From Armillaria gallica (taxonomy: Eukaryota > Basidiomycota > Agaricomycetes > Agaricales > Physalacriaceae): a stretch of DNA of 64,000 bases. Both the position numbers and the translations under genes were made by a program. Of the stretch, positions 22,982-35,525 are shown piece by piece. The stretch spans positions 4,588,001-4,652,000 of the forward strand of contig JBANDB010000005.1 in assembly GCA_037576215.1 (NCBI GenBank), read 5' to 3'. Below the pieces are notes generated by a model. It ran no database searches. It was not told the DNA's origin and worked only from the letters and a program-made list of their open reading frames with translations. How positions within the stretch are numbered: position 1 is the stretch's first letter; each line of letters opens with the position of its first letter.

Positions 22982-25900
22982 TGTGGTGACTGGCCTCATT
23001 TTAATATTTGGAACAGAATCTGTCTGATATCTGACCTTCAGATTGTACTTACCGATGCAGACATATTTACTCAGCACATGTGTTCATCCCCAATTCCAAT
23101 GGAGGTGGCTTAGGTTGTAAATAGTGGCAGAATTAAAGTCAAAAACAATCAGGCACACAAACAGCCCATGTGGGTACCAGCAAATGCCACACTCTGGGTG
23201 CATGCTCCCTCATTTTGCAATCCAGGGTTCAAGCTTGAGCAGGGCAATGTATGTTACTTTCCACAGAAACCCTCAAACTTGGAGATGGTTCCTTTAACCA
23301 CCCTGCACAAACCACCTGCTCATTCCCCTGACATTGTGCCAATGCATGGCAGCCCATTAAGTTCCAACTTTGCAAGTACATGTTCTTGCTGACACTTATG
23401 GGTTGTTCACTAACATGATGCCTGGGATTCACAGACACTCCCACAGGAGCTCATTGACTCAGTTGTTGACTACACTCACAAAGGTGACTACACTTGCAAA
23501 GATGGCATGTGAGATGAGGATTCGAACACAGGGAACCTGAGTCTGGTATATCACATGACCTATGCCCATTCATGAGTGAACTTGTTCAACAATGTTGATT
23601 CTTGTCATCCCAAGCAGAATAGCATTGCTGTGAGAGATTGGTTTGAAAAGCCTGTGCATAGGCAACTGGCAGATCTTGCCCAGGTACTTCAGCAGAGAGG
23701 CCTAGTGGAGCCCATCTTGATTGACAGGGTGCTCTCTTGGCTGAAAAATGTGATGACACTTGTTTTATAGGAAAGCTACCAGTGGCCCGCCTCTACCTCT
23801 CACCCTATACTGTCTCTCCATTGAGTGTTTGGTGCTGGATGTGGGAAACATCCAAACGTTGGGTCTCCACCACTTCCTCTGCTCCTTCCTCAATGTGAGG
23901 GCTATTGAGTTCATCCATGGTGCAGAGCTGGATCTGATGTGGAAAGTGGCACCCCTCCTGACACAGATTTGTGAGCTGCATGTCAATCTTGCCACTATAG
24001 TTGAAAACCTGCCTGAGGTTAAATTTTTTTTGAAGGACTGGACCAGGGACCTGACAAATTTGAGGTCGATAATGATCATGGCAGAGTGAGATACCAATCT
24101 GAAGGTCACCAAAGCACTGATTCAATGGAATGTAGATAGCTTAGTGGGCAGAGATACAGCAAATGGAACAGAATGGTACATGCACTAGACATATTCTTTG
24201 AATGCCACTAATACATAGATGGCAGCTGTGAATGAGTAGCAGAGGATGCATTGAGGGTTGGTGCAGAGACAGGATCATCTGTAGAGGAGGGAGTGGACAG
24301 AGTGCAGGCATGGATGTGGAGGGAGGAACAATGTTACCATTATGACTGGTTGTCATTGCATTTTCATAGCTGGGTTTACTGCTAGACAGAAGGGCCTTGT
24401 AGCTGTATTTTTTGTACCTACTTCCATGCTTACAAAAAATAACACTATTTTAACGTGCACACATCTCTTCAGCAAAGAGTGTTCTACTCTCTTCAACAGC
24501 TTCTCTCTCATTGAGAAAACGTGCAGTAGACATAAGGGATTCATTTGATTAATGTACAGTACTGTTAGTCTTCAAAGATAGAAGAAAATTTTGCTTGCAT
24601 CTCACTTGCACTCTAAAATGCCCTACATTTCTCCCTGAACCATGGTCAGGATGGAGCCCCATTGTGCTGGTGAAACCCCTCTGTAGGTGAGCCAGCTTCA
24701 ATCAAAAGAGAGCAGATGCAACAAGATGAGCACTCACATAGTAATACCAATGTCAACATGATCCTGAGGGTAGTACTGAATATTGTTGGGTAAAGTTTGG
24801 CCTAGAATGAGGTGGAGCCATTGGAGACCGATGTCAATTGCAGGCCAAGGGAACCATTTGTTGGCATGGTGAGCATTACCATAATGAATGGATCCCAGAT
24901 AAACTCCACTGGCATCAAAGAGTTTGAGCATTTTGTGTGAGTGATTGGAATAGTGTTAGAGTGAGCTAACTACTGTTAGCATGGAGTGAAGGCCATTAAA
25001 TTGTCCTTACTGGACTGCAAGAACCCTAGGACAACTATTGAGAGCTCTGAAAAGCTGATCATGAAATGCCTCCACTTGGGCAAGGACAAGACAGCGACTA
25101 TTAGCATTTCAGGTGTTGTGTTCACTGGTGGTGACAGCTATCAATATGGTAGTCATCTGGAATCTGCAAAAGTTAATAGAGAGTGCTGATTTATATAGCA
25201 GGCAGAATACTCCTATTTATGGCAATGGGCACCTATCAGGTGCCTAACTGCCATCATTGGCAATTGGTGTATGTCAATGTCAGGATAAGATAAGTATGAT
25301 GAGGAAGATGGGTGATAAGATAAGATAGAGGGTTGAGATTACTGGGCCAAACTTGGGGATGACTAATAGATGTCAAAATATGCTGCTGAGAAAGAAAAAG
25401 TGGAGCATGGGCAACAGTGGGTAGGCAGTTGGAGAGCATTGGATGTGATACAGCTAGTAGTACATGTCAGGTAATAGAGATGACTTAGCCATATGGCAAT
25501 TGGCGATAATAGGCACATCCTCAAAAAGTATCAGATTAAGACAGATAGTATGGGAGCCTGTATTTATAGGAAAAAAAAACAGGTATAGAGCATGGAATAT
25601 ATGTATATTGTAGGTAGAAGTTGTATGTGACTTGGGTCTGTCTTTGCTGGAAATTGGATCCCATGTGCCAGTCTAGTGTTGGGCACCAAAGCCAACAAGA
25701 TATATGGCCTTTCCAGGGCTTGATTGGATGCAGATCTCCAGCAGACAAAAGACATGAGAGTGGTGGAATGAGTGACAAAAACGAGTGAGCTGAGGTTCAG
25801 GAGTTTGGTGTTATGGCATGACATTGAGTGAGGGAGTGATGAGACAATATTAGTGCTCAACAAATAGCTGAGGGAATAGCAACATAGTGTAATTCAGTTG

Positions 25901-26649
25901 GGTGGTAGAAGCAAGGCCAGGCAGTGAAGAATGGTGGGATGACTGAGGAAAGTGAGTGATTAAAAATCCTGTGGCAGTGTCATCTTGTGGTATCTTTATT
26001 GTCAGTGATGAGCAAGAAGGTGATGACTGCATTCACCTTTGACCAATGTCAAGGGGAATAGCTACAAATGACTAGGTGGTCTAGTTTGGTGTGGGTAGTG
26101 AGGGAAGAGGGTGAAGTGCACTCAAAGGGATAACAAGTGCAAATAAGAGGCCCCCAGAACTGCAGTGTGTCAGATTCGGAATACAGTTGTCAGGAAATGA
26201 GGAAAATTGGTATTCCTTGGTTTTTAGTAGTTCTAGGCAAAAGGGCACAATTTGGTAGAGGTCAGGATACTGCTGGTAACTTTTAGTACAAACTACCCAG
26301 TACAAACTGCTAAAAACTGTGAAATACTCACAAATACTCAGGAATACCTGGTATGCCCTGATAATACCCAGTAATACTGCTATTTATGGCAGATTTAGAG
26401 AAAATATTGCTCAAGATGTATCTTTGTCTCCATACCTGCACTATATATAGGAGAGCATTTCTTACAGTGTATTACATATATAACAGATGTGTATGGAATC
26501 ACCCCACTCTTTCACCTCTACTGGAATTTTTGCCTAAACTTCTGGAGGGAGAACATCCCTTGTGTGTTCTGTGATCCACATGTGGACAAGAACAACTTGG
26601 CTTGCGGGGTTTGCACTCTTTTTGTCTTTGGTTCGATCTTCTTTCCATT
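22982..26649. other. Unassigned region between pogo and Gypsy-2
   Basis: Only short open readings are present on both strands and none carries recognisable family motifs. The notable local features are a cluster of GATAAG sites (25283-25293 and 25314-25325) and a small 10-bp hairpin at 24407-24440. The tract is CpG-poor and rich in CA/TG, so it is probably decayed repeat sequence. Confidence 0.3.
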
Positions 26650-26654
26650 CTGGC

Positions 26655-27110
26655 TGTTATGAATACATGAGGTAGCATAGCAGCTAATGTATGTAGCTAA
26701 TATTCATAATATAGTTGAGTTCTTTTACCAAGAAGGGATCTGAGAAGGGAAGTGGGTTGATGAGCACTAAGTGTAGTCGAGGGGATGACTAATCAGTCCA
26801 GAAAGTGCTAAGCACAACTGGTAAGGATTGGAGGCAGCAAGCACTAAGTGTAGCTGTCTTGGATTCTCAAATTCACACAAGGTAAATGATAAGTCAAAGA
26901 GTAGATAGATATTTTGTAGCTACATGAATACTTATATACTAAGGAAACTACAGAGAATATTCTAGTAGTACAGCCTTGAGAATGTTCTAGGGGTTTCTAT
27001 TATGTTCAGGATAGGTGAAGGTAGGTACAGAATATCAAAGAAAGAAAGAGAAAGAAAGAGTCCTTGTTTAGGCATTGAAAGACTTAGTGAGGTTAGACAT
27101 ATCCATAACA
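26655..27110 (-). repeat. 3' LTR of Gypsy-2 (456 bp)
   Basis: Together with 35526-35981 it forms a same-length direct repeat. On the coding strand a polypurine-like GGGAGGGCTG (27111-27120) directly precedes it. Its outer end abuts the CTGGC duplication. Confidence 0.95.
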
Positions 27111-27125
27111 CAGCCCTCCCAGTCT

Positions 27126-28268
27126 TTAGAAGCCTAAATGAGTTGTTAGTCTGTGTGGGTGGTTGTGGGAGTAAGGAGATGTACAAATGTTGACAATGGG
27201 TAAGTAGCTCATCAGTTCCATCTTGACATCGCTGTCATTGATGGACAAGCGACTCATCATCTCTGCTAAACTGTCCTTGTCACTGTAGTCATCATTGTTG
27301 TCCATCATCTCGACATCTGAGTCAGAGTTGACTGTGACATATGATCCTGCAGGGCTTGAAGGTGGCCCTGAGCTCGAAATGGTATGCTTGTCCTCCGAGC
27401 TGTAGTTGGTCAACAGCTGAGGAAGGTAAGTGAACATCAACGTGCGAGGGTAGCGCAGGTCATATGGGAAGTGCAACCACATGGTTATATCAGGGAAGTT
27501 GATGGCCGTAGATGGAATGTAGTGTGTGAGGGTGGCCTCATCATTAGAAGCATAGTGTTTGATGACTTTGTTAGCGAAAACACCCCATCTGCATGCTTCG
27601 CTAATTACCCTGATAATGAGAGACACATCAATTTCTGCATTGTAAGTCTGGATATTGTCATACCTGGAAGGAGCCACTCTGAATAGGAACTCATCCCATT
27701 TAAGCCCTAAATACACTCCCCAGTTGATGCATGTGTCAAAACCTCTGTGGATACTGTTGTTGATGCACAAGGTGAGCCAAAATATAGCTCCCTGCATGAG
27801 AGCTTGAAACTTGCCAAATCTAGCCTTCAGTTCATGCCAAGAACTGCATACCAGGCTGACCAGATAATTCGGCAAGCCATGCAGCTCAGCGATGGTGAGC
27901 TTGTGCCAGGAGGTGAGCCCAAGCTCCTTTAGTGCACATTCTGGAATGGTATGGGGCTGTTGGGAAGTGTTAGCGTAAGGGGTGATATTGTTAGTTGCAT
28001 GCAAGAGTACATCACCTGTTGTTTGGGCAAGGACCCACGTTGCTACAGTGATGAGGTAGGACAGTCGATAGAGCTCCCTGTCACCTATGGTGAATGCAAC
28101 TATGTGCTGGTCGATGAGTTCATTGAGGGATATGTCATTCTTCATCACTCCTTTAAATAGAGCAATGATGGCTGGGTTGCCAATCACAATGCGCAATGGG
28201 TCTAGGAAGCTGTTGGGTATGGAAGCTCCAGTAGTGTTGGAGTTTGCAAAAGAAGGGTTGGACGACAT
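27126..28268 (-). CDS. ORF3 of Gypsy-2, intact 380-codon protein of unknown function
   Basis: The ATG at 28268 lies 245 bases after the end of the chromodomain reading (28513), in the same direction as pol. The frame stays open for 380 codons and stops 16 bases before the 3' LTR. The upstream extension of the frame overlaps the chromodomain in another register and is not real protein. The first 270 residues are mixed, Trp- and Tyr-containing and look globular, with some hydrophobic helices but no clear signal peptide or membrane anchor. The last 70 residues are Ser/Asp-rich and acidic, with a VTVNSDSDVEMMD segment like a SUMO-interacting motif. I recognise no domain. It is the only long reading in the element without a stop, which suggests selection or recent acquisition. 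An env-like, capsid-like or regulatory role cannot be decided. Confidence 0.65.
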   Translation of the reverse strand: MSSNPSFANSNTTGASIPNSFLDPLRIVIGNPAIIALFKGVMKNDISLNELIDQHIVAFTIGDRELYRLSYLITVATWVLAQTTGDVLLHATNNITPYANTSQQPHTIPECALKELGLTSWHKLTIAELHGLPNYLVSLVCSSWHELKARFGKFQALMQGAIFWLTLCINNSIHRGFDTCINWGVYLGLKWDEFLFRVAPSRYDNIQTYNAEIDVSLIIRVISEACRWGVFANKVIKHYASNDEATLTHYIPSTAINFPDITMWLHFPYDLRYPRTLMFTYLPQLLTNYSSEDKHTISSSGPPSSPAGSYVTVNSDSDVEMMDNNDDYSDKDSLAEMMSRLSINDSDVKMELMSYLPIVNICTSPYSHNHPHRLTTHLGF

Positions 28269-28512
28269 AGTGTGAAAAGAGTTTAGGAGTTGGAGAGTGA
28301 CTTTGTGTTTAAGTGGAATGGTAGTGTTAAAAGCTGAGGCTTGGAGAGGTGGTACTTGTTTTGCATGCATTCTTTTAAGAGTCTGCAGGTCTTGGCTGGA
28401 GTGTTTTCTAGATGTGAAAGATACTGTTTTTGATAGTTTAGTAATAGGATGAGAAAGCTGAGGGTGTATAATTAGTTTTAGGGTTGCTGAGGCAAATGGA
28501 GATGGAGTCTTA

Positions 28513-31500
28513 TCATGATTTATTGACACGTTGTAGTGATTGAAACCACTCTTCCAGGATTTGGGGTGCATTCCTGAGCTCCTCTTTAGTCTTCCATTCA
28601 TCCTCATATTCGGGCAATCCCACTCATCCAACTCGAAATTTCTTGACTCATCTATTTTTGCCTGCAGCTTTGAACATTCATTCTGCAATGATTTTTTCTA
28701 TTTCCATCTCTGGTAGTGCCTTGAAGTCATCTCTGTTCATTTGTTTAGTTGGTCATTGGCTGAATTCTGTAGGGGAAGATCTGTATTTCTCAAGGTGGGC
28801 GATGTTTAAAATCGGATGAATGCCATAGGATGTCAGCAACCTAAGTTGGTAAGTCACTGGGTTAGTTTTCCTGATGATCTCAAAGGGTCCATCATATTGC
28901 ATCATCAATTTCCTTCCTTGACCTTTGATGTCCCTGACAAGATCCAGCAAATGTGGGTTTAGGACGACAAGTTCTCCTTCAAATTCTGTGAGTAGTCTGC
29001 CTTTGTTGTAGTTCTTTTGTTGAAAGGCTTGACTGAGTTGCAATGCTTCTTTGGCCCTTAGTCACTCTGCTTTAAATTGCTCAGCCATGTCTATGGCCTT
29101 GTCATTCTCATGTTCCAAGTACATGCTGTCAGGCTTCCCTCCAGTTAACACTGAGTCATCTAAAGGCCACGGTATGAAATTTGGGTCTAAGAGTAAGGTG
29201 GATTCAGTTCTTGGAGTAAATCCAAACAGCAGGTATGCTGGTGCATAGCCAGTGCTTGTATGTGGAGTTGAATTGTATGATAATGCTAGACCATTTAGGT
29301 ACTTTGCCCAGTCATTGCGCTCAGGGCTGATATATGCATGCAAGGCTATTTCAAGTCCTTGGTTTAGGACTTCAGTCTGACCATCTGCCTGAGGGTGATG
29401 TGTGGTTGTGAGTGCTCTCTTCATCCCTATTAACTTACATACTTCTTTCCAGAATGTATTCCTCCATTGAGGATCTTGATCTGTGATTATTTGTGCTGGA
29501 ATTCTGAACTTGGTGATAACATGCTTGAAGAACAAACAGGTGGTGTTCTCCTCATTAATGGTAGTAGAACATGGTACAAAGATGGCATACTTAGTGAGTT
29601 TGTCCACAATCACTAAGATATTATTATATCCTGATGACTTGGGTAATTCAGGTATAAAGTCTATTGATACTACTTCAAATGGCTGTGTTGGAATGGGGAT
29701 GGGCTGCAATAGTCCTATGGGCCTGTGCTGTCAAGGTTTTGATTTTTGACAGATGTCACATGTACTGATGTATTTCTGCAGATCTCTTGACATACCTGGC
29801 CAATAGTGAGTCATACTTAGCCGGTTGTAAGACTTATGATAGCTGCTATGAGCTGATTCTGTGAGAGTGTTTTGAATCATACTCATGACTTGTACTCATA
29901 AGGATTTTGGTACATATAGCCTATTGTTGCCATTACTGTCTTCAAAGTAAATTAACTCATTGTCAGAATAAAAGTACTGCAGATATTCCAGTGCAATATG
30001 GGCTATTGATTTCTTGAAGGAGTCCAGCACACTACAGTAATGCATGTTCTCTTGGTATGCTTCCTGCCATTCTTTCACCTCATCCTCTGATATGCCAACT
30101 AGGAGCATATGTGTTTGTGCAGACTGGAAAGGTAGTTCAGCAATGGATGCTTGATTTTCTAGCTCAAAAGGAATGGTTCCCATGTCCTTTGAAAAATCAC
30201 TAGCTCTACATTCTTCATGTGCTACAAATCTTGTTCCTATGGAGAGTAATTTCTCTTCAAACTGTTCTCCTAGTTCATCATACATTTTTCTCATCGGATC
30301 CTCATAGCTCTCTGTTTTTTGAAGATTAACAGAAGCTATGCTGTCAGAAGCAGGTCCATTCTGATGAGGTACTCATTGCTGTAGCCAGGATATAAGGTCG
30401 ATGTTGGAGTGTACACAGCCCACACAATGTATGATGCACAGATTCAGGTAAGCAGAAAAAACTGTACCCCAGGTCAGTGATCATCTATTAACATTCTGAA
30501 ACATTCTGCTTCAGGTGAGAGCTGCATGGTCAGTGATTGCCAGGACTTGTTCTCCTTCTGTGTATGATTGGAATTTAATCAATGCCTCTTTTAATGCCAA
30601 AGCCTCTCATTCTGTTGGTGAGTAATTCCTTTCCACAGATTTCAGCACATGAGACCAATAGCAGATGACTCTTTCTACTTGAACAACTGTTTCCTCAAAG
30701 TTTGCAGACCACTGCAGTGGTGCAGGCATGTCACTATTCTCCTTTGACAGAGGAGTGACTAATTGTGGCACAGGTTCCTTGTTGTCAAACATGTGTTTCA
30801 GACAATTGTAGATTCGTGTGCCTCGTAGGTCATGGATACTAATGGGCTGTACCTGCTGTAAAATCCCAGCCAGCCTATAATTGCAAGCATCCATATAAAC
30901 ATGGTAGAGCAATCCAGGAATCACATATCCTCGGACAGGGGCATTTGATAGTACTTGTTTGCAGAGATTGAATGCCTCAGTATATGTATCAGTCCATTCC
31001 CAAGCTGTTCCCTTCTTCAGCAATCGGAACAGTGGATAAGCTATCCAGGCATAGAATGGAATGTAGGCAGAGAAATACACCATCATGCCAAGGAAGGTTT
31101 GTAGCTCTGGAATATTGTGTGGAGTATCAAGTTCTTGAATTGCTTCAACCTTTTCTTTATGAGTTGACATTCCTAAATGAGAGACTTTCTGTCCTAGGAG
31201 TAGCAATGACTGGTAAGCAAAATGGCATTTAGGTAGAGATAGTGTAATTCCAGATGTAATTATGGCATTGAGAACTTAGTCTATATGGTCAACATGCTCC
31301 TCAAAGGTTTTCAAAAATATCCCAATGTCATCAATATAAACTAGGGTGAAGATCCAGAGGAACGGGGCAAGCATGTTTTGCATCACCCTCTGAAACATAC
31401 TTGGTCCATTGCGATAACCAAATGGCATTCACATGAATTGCCAAAGACCCTGATGGCAACGAAATGCTAATTTCTCCCAAGAATCTTTATGAACAATGAG

Positions 31501-32203
31501 CTGCATGAATCCAGAAAGTGCATCGAGTATCATTAGCTATTGAACACCATTCAAGGCTTGCATGATGTTGTCTTGCTTTGGTAGTGGAAACTCGTTGGGG
31601 ACAACAAGATTGTTCAGCTTTCAATAGTTGATAACCATTCTGGGCTTCTCATTACGATATACTATGAATGCTGGAGCTGCCCAGGAACTCTCTGAGGGTT
31701 CAATTACTCTCAATTGGATCCAAGAATCAATCTGTTGATTCATTACTTCTCGGTTAGCTGGTGAGATGAGGAACAGAGGTAATGAAATGGGCTTTGCATC
31801 TGGCTGCAGTTGAATTTCAACTCAAGCATCATGTGTTCTAAGTCACCCATCAAGGCCAAATGCATGTTGGTTTTTCAAAATCACTCTTTTGATACTCTGT
31901 CTCAGGGAAGGAGTAAGATCTGGAGATATGTCAAGGTTCTCAAGTATTCTGGATGATAAAGTAGGATCTGGCACAGTCTCAGTGGTTTTCGGTCCACCTT
32001 CAACTGGACTGCTAGAGGCGGGGTCATCAAAGCTACTAGCATTGCACTGTGCTTTAGAGGAAATATCTGATTCACTTTGGATGGTGTGGCCTGTAGCTGA
32101 ATTCTGGGCTTTAATGATGTTCCTGATGAAAGTGGCATACACCTTGTGTTCTGGTCGATTTTCATCTCCTGTATGCCTGTCGAGCCAGTTTCTTAGGTTA
32201 TGA
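28513..32203 (-). pseudogene. pol of Gypsy-2 (RT-RNaseH-INT-chromodomain), broken
   Basis: One frame runs through the region with about ten stops. RT carries YIDD at 31327-31338. RNase H follows (about 30.9-30.5 kb). Integrase has a zinc region near 29.85-29.75 kb (H-x3-H, C-x2-C) and catalytic D (29659-29661), D (29479-29481) and E (29371-29373). An SH3-like integrase tail leads to a chromodomain-like segment at about 28705-28545. The frame is one register away from that of gag. Stops are mostly TGA and TAG. The order and motifs are standard for Ty3/Gypsy. Confidence 0.9.
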
Positions 32204-35200
32204 GAATGTGCAACAAGCTGTCCTTTGTCAATTGTTATGGGGGTGTTGGAGAAATTAGAGATATGAAAGTAAGGATTTTTTTATTAATTAAAGAGTCTGT
32301 TCCCTCTCCCTGCTGATGAACCCATCGTTCTATGAACAAGGATTGATGAACAGGGAAATGTGCCATCACAGGAACTTTGACAGTTGTCTCCAGAGTGATA
32401 ATCAATCATTTGGTGGCTCATACATCTCCCCTACTCTTTGAAATTCGATGGCGGTGGCAGGTCTTTTGAGATTTGTAGTGAGCTCTAGTATGTGCTATTC
32501 TGCTGCTGACTTCATGAAGCACCCGGACTCTGAAAATCTTTCCTTCAGAGTCTATGGTCGATGGTGCAGTTGAGTTTTCTATCTCAACTTCTCTGCTGCT
32601 GTTTCCAAAGGAAAGAAAACTGGATCCATCACGTCAAATAATTGAGATTGAGTATTGATCTGCAAAATCGTTACCAAGTGTGAAGGGTGTCATCATTCCA
32701 TTGACAACATAAGCATCTATGTTCAGCTTTATTGGCCCCTCTGTGGTTTCAAAATATAGGTCTAGATTTACATACCCAGAGATGGTGGACTGACCAGTTA
32801 CCTGAATTAGGTTTATGTGTTAGCCTAGCCATAATTTTGGTCTTGATGAGAGTGACTGCAATGCGGTTTGTGAGATCAGGGTAATGTTGGATTTTGAATC
32901 AATAATGACTTTGAGCTCATCATTTTTCAAGCCATTTATTCCTGCCATCGTGGCGGTCACTTTGCTCTCCAAAAAGGTACAGTCAGGGGGTCACTGCATA
33001 TGCTTTCTTAACCCCAAGACCTGTCCTTCTTCCTTGTGTATTTGGGTATCAGCGCAGTAAGTTTTTTGAAGTCAGCATTGGAATCTTTCCAGGGCATGGC
33101 GCTGTTTGCAGGGAAACATGGAGTAAGTGTGCTTGTTTAGGAATGGATTTTGATTTTCTGACTGTACTCATAGTGTATGTGTGGTTGTTGCTGAATCCAC
33201 TGGATATTCCTTCCTTTCCTCCTTTGTGGTTACACCCTCCGAGGCTGGAGTTTCAGTTGCAGTGCTCTTGTTTGTGTTCATGAGCCTGCTCTCACTCTCA
33301 GTAATTTGGAGGGCCTCCTCAAAATCCTGCTCATCTGTATTGAAGTACAATTCATCGTATTCATCCTGCATGACTAATTCCTCAATGTCCATAGTTGCCA
33401 GTCATGTACAAGCTTTGCACATTCCTTCATTATAGTGTTTGCACTTGGGATCCCAATGCTCACCACTGCCACAATGTCTGCAAGGTCTTGCACCAGCTTG
33501 CGAAGGTGACTTCCTTCATCTCGTCTTAGTGGTAACATCTTGTGGAAACAAGGGTAGACTGGAGCCTACCAAGGCTCCTATGAGATTGGTACATGCCATT
33601 TTATTGTATAAAATCCATGGCCATTTCTCCTTGGCCATCTGTGATTCATAAGAGTTCATAGGTCATTTTCCCTTAGGATCAAGACTGATAAGCTGCTCCT
33701 CATGATACCAAATGCTAGCCTGGAATTCAACTGCCATTTTGTAGAGTTGTGTGGTGAGTACTGTATTCCATGCTGACAGTGCTCCATCCATAACATGACT
33801 GATTATTTCTGAGTCACTTAGGTTGAAAGCTGTGTTGAGGAGGTCTGATTTGTGAATGTAGTACTTGCTGGGAGTTTCTGTCATGTATCCTTGGTCTTGG
33901 TATGTGCATTCTCATGCTCTTTTCTTCTGATGTTCCCACCATTTATGGTTCATGTAATAGTCTGCTATTCCTTGCTGCAGACTGTGCCAATCTTTCTCCA
34001 GATTAGACCAATATGCTGGTGGTAGGGAATAATACCACTTGTCTGCAACATCCATCAAACATTTTAGTATGATTCATCCTAATTCCTTGAATATGGCAGT
34101 ACTCCATTCTCCTAGGTCATTGACCTTTTGAAGCCAGCTGACGATGGTATCTGGGTTTCCATCCCATGTTGGTATGTCCATCATTTTCAACTTGGTATCA
34201 AAATGCACTTCTACTGGTTTAGTACCTCCCTGGATTGGATCTGCTGTTCTCCCCTGACTTAAGAGATTGTTATATCTACAATCTCGAAGTCTATCATCTC
34301 CATCTCCTTCCCCATCATCACTGGGCTCAGGATCAAAGGATGGCCGACTGTTCGCAGTGGTTGTCTGCTGTCCTCACAATAATTCCCTGTATTCTCAGAT
34401 AGTTGTTCCTGGTATGAGGAGGCATGTAAGTTGTCATGTTCCCTTCTACCAAAGCTATGAGTCTCTGAGAATCTTGTGTTAGAATGCAGACCAAGGAGTT
34501 CAGCACCTTGCCTTGTATCTTGTATACCCTGATGGATAACACATGGTATCTGCAGAACGATTACTTTGCTCAGGTTCTCCTGTTGCAGCTCAACAAAAAT
34601 CACCTAAGTTGAACTCAGTTTTAACCCTAGGAGATCTCTCTGGTGTCTGTAGCTCTTCACTGTGTTGCCAGTGTGTTTCACATTCCCTGAGGTAATCTTC
34701 ATCTAGTTCAATGTGAGGTCCCCAGGTATCAAAGTTGTGGGCCTTGTCGAGGTGCCAGAGGAAAGTTTCTATGCAAATTCACAGATGTAAGGCATATATC
34801 TCGAAGTCATCCAGTGTCATGAAGTCTGATACATCCACAAGCCATACCTGTTCATGTAATTTTGGCCAGCCATACTGAATTAAGGATTGCTTTGCCTTAT
34901 CCTGTTGAGTAGCCAAAATCTTTTTGAATTTCTGATAGGTCTTGTCATTCAGGCGGTACATCATTTCTTCAGTGAGACTATGCAGAGTACATACCACTTC
35001 TGTTAACAATTTCTCCAATAGTGCCATATCCTCCATGAATACACCATTGTACTGGTTGTGACTGAGAAAAAGTTCATTCAGAAGATGGTTTGAAATGTTT
35101 CCATCTTGTGTGCACTCTTCGATGATTGCTATTACAGCCCTTTTCTTTTCCAATTCAGGAGCTTTCGCACTCCTTGGATATCGATGTAGGGGTTGCCCAG

Positions 35201-35405
35201 TCAAGAATTCAACCGTTGTTATTCCAATGTTTGTGTCATCATATTCACTGTCATCCAAAATGTCTGACAGGTCTTTCAGCAGCTCATTGCTAACGGGTAG
35301 ATGAGAAAACTGTTTTGGCAGGGAGTCAATTGGTGGTGAGAGGGGGTGACTTGGTTCTGCCTCATATGGGTCAACAATGGGCTGTGTCTGAGTAGTTGCA
35401 GACAT
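32204..35405 (-). pseudogene. gag-protease of Gypsy-2, broken
   Basis: A likely start is the ATG at 35405; an earlier in-frame ATG at 35489 adds 28 residues. The first about 210 codons are open and acidic. A CCHC knuckle (C-x2-C-x4-H-x4-C) is at 33441-33482. The retropepsin-like segment has DSK at 32892-32900 where DSG is expected, so the active site is lost. Frame changes occur between 34.8 and 33.9 kb. The N-terminal gag is homologous to fragments at 47.1-47.8 kb. Confidence 0.8.
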
Positions 35406-35505
35406 TGTAGGTGTGTTATGCTGGTTGTAAGACAGAAGGTCGTTGATGAATATTGTGAATGATTGATCAATGATGATAGAGAGTTTCAAATTCCTTTACA
35501 AAGGT

Positions 35506-35525
35506 AAATACAATGTGTCCACCAG
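35506..35525 (-). other. tRNA-type primer binding site of Gypsy-2
   Basis: On the coding strand the 5' LTR is followed, after one base, by TGGTGGACACATTG. A site opening with TGG pairs with the CCA end of a tRNA. The same site follows the LTR of Gypsy-3. The tRNA species is not identified here. Confidence 0.7.

Noticed and set aside
23505..23600. GATTCGAAC, reverse complement of a B box
   Set aside because: No cloverleaf can be drawn on the minus strand; the T-arm bases do not pair. It could be a decayed SINE, but there is no further support.
26600..26645. GGTTCGATC resembling a tRNA B box
   Set aside because: The flanking bases do not form a T stem or acceptor stem, and the spacing from an A-box-like sequence is wrong.
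27002..27193. Reading repeated at 35873-36088
   Set aside because: Both begin in the Gypsy-2 LTR antisense to the element; repetition reflects the LTR pair.
28269..28688. N-terminal extension of the ORF3 frame
   Set aside because: It overlaps the chromodomain of pol in another register, so its residues are a shadow. The ATG at 28268 is a better start.
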